Assembly: GCF_003013815.1 (NCBI RefSeq)
Contig: NZ_PRLH01000001.1
Coordinates: 1 to 64,000 of the forward strand
Length of the DNA stretch: 64,000 nucleotides
From: Cyanothece sp. BG0011
Lineage (GTDB): Bacteria > Cyanobacteriota > Cyanobacteriia > Cyanobacteriales > Microcystaceae
Reading direction: 5' to 3'
A model generated the notes under the pieces. That model was given only the letters and a program-made list of their open reading frames with translations. It was not told the origin of the DNA and ran no database searches. A program made the position numbers and the translations under genes. Below are positions 27,701-37,424 of the stretch, piece by piece; position 1 is the stretch's first letter; each line of letters begins with the position of its first letter.

Positions 27701-28385
27701 TTATATTATCAAACGATTGACCTTAGAGGAATCATCCAAGATATTGTATTGATAATGGTCTAGTATGGTTATGAGTTCATGGGGATGATTAATGAGAAAA
27801 TCTGGTTTTTCTTTTTCTAATGCTTCACTAGAGTTGAATCCCCAGGTTACCCCAACAGATTTGACATGGCTTTTTTTAGCAGAATTAATATCTCTTGTTT
27901 CATCCCCGATATACATAAACTCCTGGGGAAGAATTTGTTTTTTCTTTGAGTAGATTTTTAATAATTTTGTGTTTACCGAACAAGGTCGACCCTGTGTAAA
28001 TAAAATCAAATAATTGATCTAATTCATGATTTTTGAGAAAACTAATGACATTATCCTCAGCATTAGAGGTGATAATTCCTAAGGTGTAGCCTTTATTCTT
28101 TAATTGTTTGACACAAGCAGGAATGTCCTTGATCGGTTCAAGGTCTTTGATTTTATGGTTAAGTTCAGATTTAACTCGCTTCAAAACAAACGGTATTTTA
28201 AGGGGAGAAATTTCTGATTGTTTAATGAGATCCCTTGCACTGAGATTTTTAAGTTTTTCCTGTTCTTGTTCATCAACAGGTTTATAACCAAACTCTTCTG
28301 ATAAACTATTGGCAATAGTAATAAAAGCCTCATAAGTATCAGCAAGAGTCCCATCAAAATCAAAAACAATTACTTTGAGTGTCAT
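27701..28385 (-). pseudogene. HAD-family phosphatase, reading frame broken at an A6 tract
   Basis: A phosphoglycolate-phosphatase-like HAD hydrolase. Motif I is VFDFDGTLADT, the cap domain follows, motif II is GIITSNAED, and motif III is MYIGDETRDINSAKKS. The first frame (start ATG 28385, MTLKVIVFDFDG) runs out of homology at KNLLKEK and then reads nonsense to 27900. Removing one base from the T6 tract at 27938-27943 (A6 on the coding strand) gives KNLLKEKQILPQEFMYIGD, a smooth join with all catalytic motifs. Restored length is about 227 residues. It is convergent with the response regulator. Confidence 0.8.
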
Positions 28386-28605
28386 TTTTTTGCGGGTTAA
28401 CAATGAAGAGTAAGAGTGGTAAGAGAAATGAGACTTATTGCTTCTTTTCCCTCAAGAAAAGAACTATCACTCCAGATAATCTAAAATAGATAGGGACACA
28501 GGGTCATATGGTTCAGCCTAAGACTAGAGAGAAAATAGGCATAGAGGGAAATAGAGAACCAAACAAGTTCTAATCTCTGGCCAAATGTGCAATAAGTTAA
28601 TTTCC

Positions 28606-29535
28606 CTATTCTTCTAGGTTAGCACGAGCATTCCGTTGCCACATAGTCGGTTTAATTCTTCTGAGTGCAGAGGCCGGAAATTGTTGTTGCCATTTTTCCT
28701 CGGTTAGATCGGCTAATTTTTCTAAGTCTGGGGCAATATTTCCAGAATAAGGTTGAAAATCCGAAAGATCAGTTTCTTGAGAAAATCGCTGATTCCAAGG
28801 ACATACCTCTTGACAAATATCACATCCTGCTACCCATCCTTGTAAATGATCGGCGATCGCCTTAGGAAGTTGTTCGTCGCGATTTTCGATAGTATGGTAA
28901 GCAATACAACGATTAGCGTCTACCACAAAAGGATGAGCGATCGCATCAGTCGGACAAGCTTCTATACATCGCGTACAAGTGCCACAATGTTCTGTATGAG
29001 GCCTATCGGGAATTAAGTTCAAATTCGTTAAAATTTCCCCTAAAAAGACCCAACTTCCATATTCTCTCGTGATAACGTTACTATTTTTAGCGATCCAACC
29101 GATCCCGGATCGTTGCGCCCAGACTTTGTCTTGAATGGGTCCAGTATCAACATAGTAACGGATTTTAACCCCATTCTCTTCATTTTCTAACCATTGACTC
29201 AAAGCTTTGAGCTTTTTTTGCATCACTTTATGATAATCTCGTCCCCATCCATAGCGAGAGATTTTACCCTGTTTTTTATCTTCTGAGTGTTGATGAGGGG
29301 TATAATAATTAAGAGCAACGGAAATCACTGATTGAACATCTGGCATACATTGACGAATATCAAATCGTTTTGGGTTATGCATCCAGGCCATATCTGCTTG
29401 ATACCCGAGGGCTAACCAAGCTTGAAGACGAGCAACAGCGTGATCTTGATAGTTAGTATCAATTCTAGCAATACCCACTTTATGAAAGCCAATTTCAAGG
29501 GCTTTTTGTTTAATTTTTTCAGTTAATTCTTGCAT
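28606..29535 (-). CDS. queG: Epoxyqueuosine reductase QueG
   Basis: Reduces epoxyqueuosine to queuosine in the wobble base of tRNAs with GUN anticodons, using a cobalamin cofactor and two 4Fe-4S clusters. Ferredoxin-type motifs are clear: [17 protein letters not shown] and [11 protein letters not shown]. The catalytic region includes [28 protein letters not shown] and [10 protein letters not shown]. The start is placed at ATG 29535, with AAGGGA 11 bases upstream; a TTG 48 bases earlier overlaps the preceding gene and is unlikely. The 309-residue length is normal. It is 44 bp downstream of the glycosyltransferase and probably cotranscribed with it. Confidence 0.95.
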   Translation of the reverse strand: MQELTEKIKQKALEIGFHKVGIARIDTNYQDHAVARLQAWLALGYQADMAWMHNPKRFDIRQCMPDVQSVISVALNYYTPHQHSEDKKQGKISRYGWGRDYHKVMQKKLKALSQWLENEENGVKIRYYVDTGPIQDKVWAQRSGIGWIAKNSNVITREYGSWVFLGEILTNLNLIPDRPHTEHCGTCTRCIEACPTDAIAHPFVVDANRCIAYHTIENRDEQLPKAIADHLQGWVAGCDICQEVCPWNQRFSQETDLSDFQPYSGNIAPDLEKLADLTEEKWQQQFPASALRRIKPTMWQRNARANLEE

Positions 29536-29579
29536 TTTAGAAATTCCCTTCTCATAAGAGAATATAATCAACAACAAGA

Positions 29580-30743
29580 TCAATTTTGAATTAAACGATG
29601 TTTGACCATTTTGCCATGACTGGTTAACTTAAATTCAACCCCGCGCCAAATAACAGTGCGTTGAGTAAAGGCTAACCCCCAAAAAATTAAACCCACTGCA
29701 TCACGAAAGGGTAGTAAATATAGATTTTTAATGGTTTCTTTATCTTGCATCGTCTGGGCTACCATCATAGCACTGATCATTCTGATAACGATAGTGGTCA
29801 ATAATATTCCCAGTCCGATTAAATCCGATCTTAACAGGGCGAAAATTAAAGCAAAGGGAACCGAACGAATTAAAACCGTTGAAATAAAAGCAGAAGGTCT
29901 AGCTAAATAGGTATTTTGATCCCAATATACCTGATGACTCCACCAATTTTTCCAACTACTTAGGTCTACTACCACATCGATCATATAGGGTAAGAGAACC
30001 ATTTTTTGTCCTGAAGTCCATACCCGTCGTCCAATTTCATAATCTTCGACTAAATAATCGGCCAAACTTTCTAAACCCCCTAATTTATCTAGGGTTGAGC
30101 GACGAATGGCAATGGATGGCCCCAAACAAGAATTAGAAGCCCCTGTTATCTCTGCAAACATGACACTGGGCATGAAGTCGGCATTCATAGTCAATAGTTC
30201 CATTTTTTCATACCAACTATCTGCTTTTGTCACTTTAAACGGAGTACACACACAACCGACATCGGGGTTAGCCAGAGGACTCACAATATTCCTGATATAA
30301 TCAGGGCGTAGATTAGTATCACTATCGCTGATGATAATAATATCGTGACGGGCTTCTTCAATCGCTCCTAAGAGGTTGTTAACCTTACCGTTTGCCCCGG
30401 CTTCAACATTACTAATTACCACAGAAATGCGCTCAGAACCAAACTCCCTTTGGATCTCTTTTAAAATAGGGTAAGCTGAATCTTGAGGATCTTGAACCGA
30501 GTAAATCACTTGATAGTTCGGATAATCCTGAGTGGCAATGGTTCGTAAATTGCGTTTAAGATTCTTTTCTAGACCCCTCACTGGTTTTAAAACAGAGACG
30601 GGAGGAGTGAAATGGTTATTTTGATGAGGAAATCGTTCAAAAAACCGTTTAACCGTCGCAACCGTTAATAACGAAAAAATTGATCCACCGACAACGGGAA
30701 TCAAACAAAGCCCTTGCAAGCCATCAATCATATTGAATAACAA
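29580..30743 (-). CDS. GT21-like membrane glycosyltransferase (ceramide glucosyltransferase family)
   Basis: A 387-residue glycosyltransferase of the GT2/GT21 group. An N-terminal membrane helix ([19 protein letters not shown]) is followed by a cytoplasmic GT-A domain with [16 protein letters not shown], the D-x-D-type [14 protein letters not shown], the acidic [10 protein letters not shown] and the QVYWDQ motif resembling the family's (Q/R)xxRW. C-terminal membrane helices close the chain. Relatives transfer sugar to ceramide or to hopanoid or other lipids; the substrate here is unknown. The hopanoid protein HpnI is one candidate relative. Its TGA lies 44 bp before the queG start, suggesting a two-gene operon. 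Confidence 0.85.
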   Translation of the reverse strand: MLFNMIDGLQGLCLIPVVGGSIFSLLTVATVKRFFERFPHQNNHFTPPVSVLKPVRGLEKNLKRNLRTIATQDYPNYQVIYSVQDPQDSAYPILKEIQREFGSERISVVISNVEAGANGKVNNLLGAIEEARHDIIIISDSDTNLRPDYIRNIVSPLANPDVGCVCTPFKVTKADSWYEKMELLTMNADFMPSVMFAEITGASNSCLGPSIAIRRSTLDKLGGLESLADYLVEDYEIGRRVWTSGQKMVLLPYMIDVVVDLSSWKNWWSHQVYWDQNTYLARPSAFISTVLIRSVPFALIFALLRSDLIGLGILLTTIVIRMISAMMVAQTMQDKETIKNLYLLPFRDAVGLIFWGLAFTQRTVIWRGVEFKLTSHGKMVKHRLIQN

Positions 30744-30842
30744 TTGTAATTGTCCTCACACAACGCGATTATCATCAGCTAATGATATTCTAAAAAAGAT
30801 TATTATTTTGGTTGTCATGATTAGGAGACAAACGTAAACCAA

Positions 30843-31815
30843 TCATCGGTTACTATTGCGTACACCTGTCCATAATAAACCAGCCCCAAAAAGAAGAATG
30901 CCTGCAACCCCTGAAGTTTCGGGAATTTCAACATTGACTCTGGCTGCTAGGTCACCCCGTCCAGCATTGTACTCTGGCAAGATATCGAGTTGTAAGATAG
31001 TTTCGTCAAAGTTATTTCCTGTGTCAAATTTAAACAGATCATCGGCATTACCAGGCGGTTCGGCTCTGTTAGCTATATCAAAAGCAAAGAGACTATCATT
31101 ACTATTAGCTTGATCGCTAAACGCTAGACCTGCCATACCAATGTTCGGTGCGGTGTGTTGTAGGGTTAGTTCCCCAGATGCCGTATTCAAACTGTAGATG
31201 TCAGTTCTGCTACTAACAAAAAACTGTCTTTAAAATATTCTTCCCGTCAATACCATCGAACCGAATGGCAATATCAGTATTGTTGAACAGATCAAAGGGG
31301 GTATTATTTAACTGTAAGTTCAGTGGATTTCCTACTATTCCTCCTGTGGACGGATCGATTTTCAGCAATTGATCGTTTAAGGCATCAAGTGCCAAAAGAG
31401 TTTGATCAAAATCAAAGACAGCCCCGCGAATCTCTCGATTATTTAAAATAACACTGTTGTTAGTTGTTGCTGTTGCATTGGTTTTATCAAGAGTGAGCAG
31501 TCGAGATGTGGTGTTGTTATCAGTTAATTGAAAGGTAAATAGCTGATTTGACTTATTGATGGCTAATCCATCTGTATTAATTGTCGTGCCATCAAGGGTA
31601 ATCGAGCCAATGTCCGTAAAATTCGTAATCCCTCCCGTGAGGGGATCTTCTTCAAAGGAAAATAGCCTGTTTTGGAAAGGAGTATCACCAGTCAGATCGT
31701 TGGATTTATTGCCGAAAAATGAAATAGAACCAGCTCTTGTTGCAATAAGGACAGACACACCGAGGGTGGCAACTAAAGATGGTAGTATAAACTTTTTTAC
31801 CGCTTTCTTAACCAT
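30843..31815 (-). pseudogene. PEP-CTERM sorted extracellular protein, reading frame broken at a T6 tract
   Basis: A secreted beta-propeller-like protein. The N-terminal signal (ILPSLVATLGVSVLIATRAGS) is followed by repeated strands of the type LFTFQLTDNNTTSRLLTLD. The C-terminus has a PEP-CTERM signal: IPETSG, a hydrophobic helix (VAGILLFGAGLLW) and a basic end, the mark of exosortase-processed cyanobacterial exoproteins. The first frame ends at 31213 with a premature TAG. Dropping one base from A6 (31218-31223 on the plus strand) gives LKTVFVSSRTDIYSLNTASGEL, joining smoothly to the frame ending at 30843. Restored length is about 323 residues. No exosortase gene lies in the window. Confidence 0.75.
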
Positions 31816-31889
31816 GATAAATTTGTCTATCTGAATATAAATATATTTAAGGAGATTCTAACTAATTTGAAGTTAAACAACAAGCTCAT

Positions 31890-32024
31890 TCATACAATTA
31901 CGAATAGTGAAGCTAAAATCACCAATGTCATCAAGATCATCAATATCAATAATCCCTTGCTTAGTCCCTTGATGATCGCCTGCTCAGTTTCCCCATTGAC
32001 TTTGTAGACAGGCTCTCGGCTCAT
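31890..32024 (-). CDS. Candidate 44-aa single-pass membrane protein
   Basis: A short reading frame beginning MSREPVYKVNGETEQAI and ending in a strong hydrophobic helix (LLILMILMTLVILASLFVIV). The arrangement (soluble charged head, terminal membrane helix) and codon use look like a real small protein. I found no family. The ATG at 32024 lacks a Shine-Dalgarno; a second tiny frame starting at 32052, which does have GGAG 8 bases upstream, overlaps it out of frame and could couple translation. It occupies an otherwise empty 300-bp gap between the PEP-CTERM gene and the M48 protease gene. Confidence 0.35.
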   Translation of the reverse strand: MSREPVYKVNGETEQAIIKGLSKGLLILMILMTLVILASLFVIV

Positions 32025-32122
32025 TGTGGGAAATAACCACAAAATAGGTCATAGAAAGTCTCCTGTTTCAAGGGATTCAACTCAATAAATTTGACCTAAG
32101 TTAATTTTCAATACTTAACAAA

Positions 32123-34141
32123 TTAATGAATTATAATGGGAACAATCAAGCCAAGCAGAATTATGATTAAGCCAGTTAAAAAACCGCTCAACCGAGGATA
32201 ACTTTTGACGGTTTTTTCTTTATTAGATAACTCCGTAAAATCAAACCAAGGAGCCACTCCCCGACGAAACCATCCTACGGTTCCCACAGGAGTTCCGATG
32301 AGTTTTTCTACTTGAGTGGCACCAAAAAAGAAGTTACCGATCGCACCAAAACGAGAGACATAACGAGTGAAAATAATCCCAGTTTTATCCTGTAATTTTA
32401 GATCCGAACCAAAAGTATAACCAGCTTCTCCTCTACCAATTATTTGGCCTTTGAGTCGAACGGGTTTACCCCTGACTGGACTACCATAGGGATCACACAT
32501 CAAGGTAAAAATATCGGAGTCTTGAGCTTTTTTAAAGTCGGGATAGAGTAGAATGGTTTTAATAATAAATCCTGAACCAAACCCCAAAGCCATAAAACTG
32601 ATTAATAGTTTATAGTTTTGCAAAGATATAGTTAACACCAAGCCGATTATTAAGCCCATCATTCCGCCAAGAATATGACTATTACTAACAATCAACTCAA
32701 TGAGAAAAGTCGTCATTAATTTCTTTTTATTTAATTTATTCCCCTCTTTAATAACACTGGCCATATTAAACTGAGAACCAATATCCATTTGTTCAGCATA
32801 GGTAGATAAAGCTTGAATTCTTTTCCCGGTTAAGGGATGAGTTGAATTAAATTCGGTTAATTTTGCCCAAGGATTAAATAAGTCCCAAACAAAAACTTTT
32901 CCTAACCGTTGAACATCAGCACTACTCCGATAAATAGTTCCCGCAGCAGCAGCACTTTTTCCGTCACAAATTCCTAAAGCGCGAGTGCTTTCGAGTAATC
33001 GACTAGATTCTGCATTTTTTTGAAATTCTTCTGTAATGCCATAGGCAATTTTAATTAAAGCGCGTGATATTCCGTTAGGATTACCTGTTACTTCAGCAGC
33101 AAAATGATCGGCGTAATATTCCCTGGTTCGAGATAAATAAAGCATCAAATAAGTGCCAATAATATAAAAGAAATAGGCGACAATTGAAGCAACTTTTAAG
33201 CCATCTTTTAATCTATTATCACTGTTGCCTCTATCACTCCATCGACGGGCAAATAAATAGATTAAATAGGTAATCTGCACTAACGTAGAAGCTAAGGTCA
33301 TAATGGCAAAGTCCCAATGGACAATGTGACCTAATTCGTGGGCGTAAACCGTGGCAATTTCATCATCATCTAAATAAGTAAATAAGCCTTCACTAACCAC
33401 TAAACGAGCATTTCCTGGGAGAGAACCATAGGTAAAAGCAGTGGGGTTTTGGTCATCAATAATTCCTAAACGGGGATGAGCTAATTGTCTTTCTCGACAC
33501 ACCCGTAAAATCATCTCTGCTGTTTCGGGACTGTGTCGTTTAATCTCAGCTAAATTGACCCAACGGGTCTTATAAAGCCATTGTTGGGTAAAATCCATGA
33601 TCACGGGAGAGAGAAAAAATGTTATCCCATTAAACACCAGGGTAACTGCCACAGAAATTATCAACCCTAACAGTGGATGTTGACTATCAAAAATTAAAAA
33701 CACCCCTAACGACAGGGATAAAACTATCCCTAGCAAGAGAATAATGGTAAAACTAGAGGCAAAATTGAGGCTATCGGCGATTTTCGGCATCATTAATCTG
33801 ATACCAGTTTGACTCGCTCTTCCTGCTATTTTAGTAAACTCAGGCTCGTTATTATATCCATTGTTCCTCATATCGTCTTGATTGACGATGGATAAAAAGC
33901 TTTTAGCCCATTCTTGAATTTCTCGGTTAGAATGCTTTTGTAGGGTTTGAGCCAAAGTGATAGCTTTATCTTGTTGTCCATTACCCCGATAAGCCCTCGC
34001 TAGGGCAATTAATCCTTGAACGTAAAATTCAGAATTGCGATCGGGATAATTTTGACAAAAATTCCCTAACAGACTGACAGCTTGGGAATATTGCTGTTTT
34101 TGTAAGGCTTGTAGTCCCTCATTAAGTAAATCTATTGACAT
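32123..34141 (-). CDS. M48 family membrane metalloprotease with N-terminal TPR region
   Basis: A 672-residue zinc protease related to HtpX and Ste24, acting on membrane or misfolded proteins. Residues 1-95 are TPR-like (LLNEGLQALQKQQYSQAVSLLGNF). Membrane helices follow around 125-185. The catalytic motif is VYAHELGHIVHWDF, where HExxH supplies zinc ligands, and the downstream glutamate ligand is probably in TREYYADHFAAEVTGN. After the protease domain come two more membrane helices, a beta-rich region (SPVRGKPVRLKGQIIGRGEAGY) and a final helix (LTGLIIILLGLIVPIII). Cyanobacterial M48 proteins with such C-terminal extension exist. It appears as a single-gene unit. Confidence 0.9.
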   Translation of the reverse strand: MSIDLLNEGLQALQKQQYSQAVSLLGNFCQNYPDRNSEFYVQGLIALARAYRGNGQQDKAITLAQTLQKHSNREIQEWAKSFLSIVNQDDMRNNGYNNEPEFTKIAGRASQTGIRLMMPKIADSLNFASSFTIILLLGIVLSLSLGVFLIFDSQHPLLGLIISVAVTLVFNGITFFLSPVIMDFTQQWLYKTRWVNLAEIKRHSPETAEMILRVCRERQLAHPRLGIIDDQNPTAFTYGSLPGNARLVVSEGLFTYLDDDEIATVYAHELGHIVHWDFAIMTLASTLVQITYLIYLFARRWSDRGNSDNRLKDGLKVASIVAYFFYIIGTYLMLYLSRTREYYADHFAAEVTGNPNGISRALIKIAYGITEEFQKNAESSRLLESTRALGICDGKSAAAAGTIYRSSADVQRLGKVFVWDLFNPWAKLTEFNSTHPLTGKRIQALSTYAEQMDIGSQFNMASVIKEGNKLNKKKLMTTFLIELIVSNSHILGGMMGLIIGLVLTISLQNYKLLISFMALGFGSGFIIKTILLYPDFKKAQDSDIFTLMCDPYGSPVRGKPVRLKGQIIGRGEAGYTFGSDLKLQDKTGIIFTRYVSRFGAIGNFFFGATQVEKLIGTPVGTVGWFRRGVAPWFDFTELSNKEKTVKSYPRLSGFLTGLIIILLGLIVPIIIH

Positions 34142-34488
34142 GGGTTGCCTTTAAAGATTTGATCACAGTGTCTATATCTTAGAAGTACCCAATTTTTACT
34201 TAATAATTGACAACTTTATTGTTAAAATTGCTTAAGACTATTCCTAAATATTACATAGAGTCTAAAATTGTCTATTTTCTCACTCTTATTTTTCTATTTT
34301 AATGGTAAAAAAATGCAAGCTATAGCACTACCGACTAAACTTAGGAGAATGTACAAGACAAATGGTAGTTAGACAATATCCAAATCTATTTTGGTAGTGC
34401 TATGAGTCTATAAACATTAAGGTTTTGGTTCAGTTGAAAAATTCATAGTCTTCTTTTGACTTAATGTACTTAAAGATTTTTCTTAACT
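34142..34488. other. 347-bp intergenic region with a MITE-like insert
   Basis: Lies between the M48 promoter and the end of the pilin operon. Its only definable content is the short MITE-like element at 34322-34403. The rest is AT-rich with no gene, and no terminator stem was found for the pilin operon. Confidence 0.55.
34322..34403. mobile_element. MITE-like element, 11-bp terminal inverted repeats
   Basis: ATAGCACTACC (34322-34332) and GGTAGTGCTAT (34393-34403) are exact inverted repeats bounding 82 bp with no reading frame. The ends match those of the element at 37319-37424, so the two likely belong to one family. Confidence 0.6.
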
Positions 34489-35937
34489 CTATTTGGTCAT
34501 TTCTACTAAATAGACAGCATCATCAAAATGAGGAGGATCAGTTTGTTCTTCAAACGTCCATCCACCACTACCATCAGGAATGGGTTCATCTTTGACAAAT
34601 TCAAACTCTACAAAATAGAGAACGATATTATCAGGAAGCGTAAAATCGTAAGAACCATCAGAAGCTTCTTTAATTAAACCTTCTTGGGTTAACTTATTAA
34701 CAATGGTTGACGATGGAGTAGGGATAATCTGGTTTAACTTGGTATGATCGCTGTTATCGTTAGTAGCGAACTTAATATGATTTTGATCATTAGCTGAAAT
34801 TTGATACTTTAGATAATCGCTACTACAAAGAGTATTTTCTTTTATATGAGCATTGGCCTTGTAGTCTTTAGTAAAGGTAACTGCAGGACCTTCTCCTATT
34901 CCATTAACTGTACCAGCAGCTAGATCAACAGCACCAGTCTCTGGATTGGCAATATAAAAATTAGTTGTTATATCACTACTGGTAGTAACATCATCTGAAC
35001 AGGGAATATTAGCATAGAGAACTTTTATCGTTGCTTGACCCTTTTCTTGAAATAAAACAGATGACTTAACATTATAACGGGGTACACTTTCCCCACTACT
35101 ACCAATAACTTCTGAGCGAGCATGGACCATAGTCGCTACGGTGTACTCCATCTTATCGGAATAACGGGTTTTTTTCTCTTTTGTGACAATATCGTCTTTG
35201 TTATAGCCTAAATGCTGGAATTCATCCAAAGTCGTCCCCAGAATATTAAGTTGCGCTAATTCTTTATCTTCCCGAACACAAACAAAAAATCCTTGAACAT
35301 CGGCTTTTGCTTGGGGGAGACGATACCACTCGTTAAGCTCATCATCCCTGGCAATATATTCATCATCTGTGTCTTTAACATTAGGGGGTAAGTTTTGACA
35401 CTGTTTTTGATCATCTTTTAAGTCTAGTGTCATCATGTCCACAAGAGCAAGACTTTTCCAGGCACTAGGATCTCTTTTTAGCTCGTCCTTATGATCGCCA
35501 TTTTCGTTAAAATCTGGACCAAAACGTTTAATGACCCCAGGCCCTTTCCAAATTTCATCGTCAGCAACTTCGTCAACATAATAAATCACTCGTTCATAGA
35601 CTCCATCAATTTTGAGAGCGAGAACGGGTGTTTTGGTTGTACCGTATTTTGCCCAAAACGTTGGGGCAAATTCTTCTAAATACTCCTGGCTTAATCTCGG
35701 CTCAATGGTTTTAGCACTGCGAATTTCTTCAGAAATAAACTCAGTGGCTCTGTTGAGATCATATTGCATTTCTCCGGTGGCATTGGCCACTTTATTTTCT
35801 CGTAAAATTGTGACTAAACCGAATCCGGCAACCATGACTACCACAAGGGTCATGGCAGCAGCAATCATCAATTCAGCCAAAGTCCAACCAGCAGAGGGTT
35901 GATGTTTTTGTAAGAGTTTTAGGTAAATTTTGAACAT
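34489..35937 (-). CDS. Minor pilin-like protein, PilW/PulJ type
   Basis: A 482-residue protein with a type IV prepilin leader: PSAG followed by WTLAELMIAAAMTLVVVMVAG, so cleavage falls after Gly17 and the conserved Glu is at mature +5. The processed helix joins the pilus base. The large C-terminal domain has many Asp and Asn and is unlike known pilins; it may be a tip or adhesion part. ATG 35937 is chosen, 8 bases after the stop of the FimT-like gene; a TTG 33 bases earlier would overlap that gene. It is the last gene of a five-gene minor pilin operon. Confidence 0.8.
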   Translation of the reverse strand: MFKIYLKLLQKHQPSAGWTLAELMIAAAMTLVVVMVAGFGLVTILRENKVANATGEMQYDLNRATEFISEEIRSAKTIEPRLSQEYLEEFAPTFWAKYGTTKTPVLALKIDGVYERVIYYVDEVADDEIWKGPGVIKRFGPDFNENGDHKDELKRDPSAWKSLALVDMMTLDLKDDQKQCQNLPPNVKDTDDEYIARDDELNEWYRLPQAKADVQGFFVCVREDKELAQLNILGTTLDEFQHLGYNKDDIVTKEKKTRYSDKMEYTVATMVHARSEVIGSSGESVPRYNVKSSVLFQEKGQATIKVLYANIPCSDDVTTSSDITTNFYIANPETGAVDLAAGTVNGIGEGPAVTFTKDYKANAHIKENTLCSSDYLKYQISANDQNHIKFATNDNSDHTKLNQIIPTPSSTIVNKLTQEGLIKEASDGSYDFTLPDNIVLYFVEFEFVKDEPIPDGSGGWTFEEQTDPPHFDDAVYLVEMTK

Positions 35938-35945
35938 GATTTTTT

Positions 35946-36482
35946 TTAGTATTCTGTGATTTTTTTGCAATTTTCTCCATTGGGGGGATTATCAGATGCG
36001 TTGGCATCGTAAATGCCTATCCTCATAATGCCGAGTCCTTGGGTAATAACAAGACATCTTTTTACGCCTTGTCCTTTTTTGGGTTTAACAACAATGGTTT
36101 TACCAGTACCTGCCATATTCCCTTTAAAAGAAAAAGTGACACCCGCATCCATTGTGCTAGTCATGGCAATGTCAACGGTATCGGGTAATTCTCTCTCACT
36201 TCCACCTAAACAACTTGGATCGGCGGTATCAAGGGAAAAATAGTCATCCCCTGTGTTTTTCTGGATCGTAACGGTGCATTGTTTAGAGTTACGGATTGCT
36301 TGTTTTTGGGCATCTTGTAAGGCCAATTGAATTTGATCGAGTCCTTGTTTAACTTGATCCCCTTGTAGCATTCCCATTAAGCTAGGGGCACCGATCGCTG
36401 CAATAACCCCTGTAATTACCGCAGCAATGATGATTTCTAAAAGGGTAACCCCTCGGTTAGGGTGAGAAACCGCACTCAGCAA
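35946..36482 (-). CDS. Minor pilin-like protein, GspH/FimT type
   Basis: A type IV minor pilin. The prepilin motif is NRG followed by VTLLEIIIAAVITGVIAAIG with Glu at +5, then MLQGDQVKQGLDQIQLALQDAQKQAI and a C-terminal beta domain including Cys pairs (SKQCTVTI and LCLV-type KRCLVIT). The frame stays open to 36647, but that would overlap the PilV-like gene by 190 bases. The TTG at 36482 gives a 26-base overlap and a short leader of about 11 residues, so I use it; an ATG at 36596 with GGAG upstream lies inside PilV coding sequence. The start is therefore uncertain; the end is firm. Confidence 0.75.
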   Translation of the reverse strand: MLSAVSHPNRGVTLLEIIIAAVITGVIAAIGAPSLMGMLQGDQVKQGLDQIQLALQDAQKQAIRNSKQCTVTIQKNTGDDYFSLDTADPSCLGGSERELPDTVDIAMTSTMDAGVTFSFKGNMAGTGKTIVVKPKKGQGVKRCLVITQGLGIMRIGIYDANASDNPPNGENCKKITEY

Positions 36483-37275
36483 CAGCGGCCGGAATAACTT
36501 CGGTATAGTTTTCGGCGATGATTGATTTTCTATCAGATTGATCGTCCCGTAGTTTGTCGTTGTCGTTATCTGTTTGATTGGGATCGGTGGGGTCATAGGG
36601 TTCTCCGACTCGGTAATAAACTTGTAAAACTTGGTGTGAAGTGGCACTATCGACGGTCATGATTCTGACAAGGCGATAGTCTTTATTAATGAGAGTGTTC
36701 TGATCACGAACAATTTGAACAACTGCTGTTTTTGCAGTACCGGCGACAGAGTCTTCCTGTTCGTCTAATACTGGTGTTTTATTGGTATAAAGAACATTGC
36801 CATCAGCATCGGTTTTAAATTGCTTAAAAGTTGAGGCTGATGAAAAAACTGTATTGGAATTAATGGCTGGATCAGATTTAGTATCAGGATTGCTATCATT
36901 GGCTAACACTGAATCCAATTCTCTAACCAAATAAGCCCCAAAACGGACATCTTCCATATTGAGAGAAAAAGGATAACAGAGGGCTGAGCGATCATCACCA
37001 TCAGGGTTCAGAACGGAACTGGTTTCGATATAGTCGAGATCCATGTTGCTAGCAGTTGCCTGTAACTTCTCGATATCTTGTTGAATCAAAAAGTTAGCTT
37101 GAGCTTGTCTTTCTGATTTAACTCGCATGACAGCATTAATGGTCATCGCTTGTAAGGTTCCCATTAAAAAGGCTGAGGACACTAAAATGGCGATGGTAAC
37201 TTCAAAAAGACTAAACCCTTGATCAGGTTTTGGTTTTGGGCGATGAAGGATGAGAGTAAATAGTAGTTTGTTCAT
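36457..37275 (-). CDS. Minor pilin-like protein, PilV type
   Basis: A 272-residue prepilin-like protein. The leader ends PDQG, followed by FSLFEVTIAILVSSAFLMGTLQA, with Glu at mature +5, as in class III minor pilins and PilV. After the helix there is a coiled stretch (RVKSERQAQANFLIQQDIEKL), then a beta-rich domain with Cys residues near LCYPF and AECGF. It overlaps the next gene. The MITE-like element 37319-37424 sits between it and the upstream PilX-like gene, in the operon's interior. Probably exported by the type IV pilus machinery, which is not in the window. Confidence 0.8.
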   Translation of the reverse strand: MNKLLFTLILHRPKPKPDQGFSLFEVTIAILVSSAFLMGTLQAMTINAVMRVKSERQAQANFLIQQDIEKLQATASNMDLDYIETSSVLNPDGDDRSALCYPFSLNMEDVRFGAYLVRELDSVLANDSNPDTKSDPAINSNTVFSSASTFKQFKTDADGNVLYTNKTPVLDEQEDSVAGTAKTAVVQIVRDQNTLINKDYRLVRIMTVDSATSHQVLQVYYRVGEPYDPTDPNQTDNDNDKLRDDQSDRKSIIAENYTEVIPAAVAECGFSP

Positions 37276-37318
37276 GGTATTGGTACCTGGACAACAGTAA
37301 AATGAGTCATGGGTTTTT

Positions 37319-37424
37319 CTATAGCACTACTCATTATGGTTTGGGGGTTACAGAGATTCCTCGTTCCTCGGAATGACAATTAAAGATACAAAAAATGTCC
37401 TAACTAATGTTTGTACTGCTATAG
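37319..37424. mobile_element. MITE-like element inside the pilin operon, ends abutting a stop codon
   Basis: CTATAGCACTAC (37319-37330) and GTACTGCTATAG (37413-37424) are inverted repeats with one mismatch in 12, bounding 106 bp with no reading frame. The ends match the element at 34322-34403. Its right end touches the stop codon of the PilX-like gene at 37425. Confidence 0.65.

Noticed and set aside
29535-29583. TTG start extending queG by 16 residues
   Set aside because: Overlaps the previous stop and lacks a ribosome site; ATG 29535 has AAGGGA at proper distance and matches family N-terminus.
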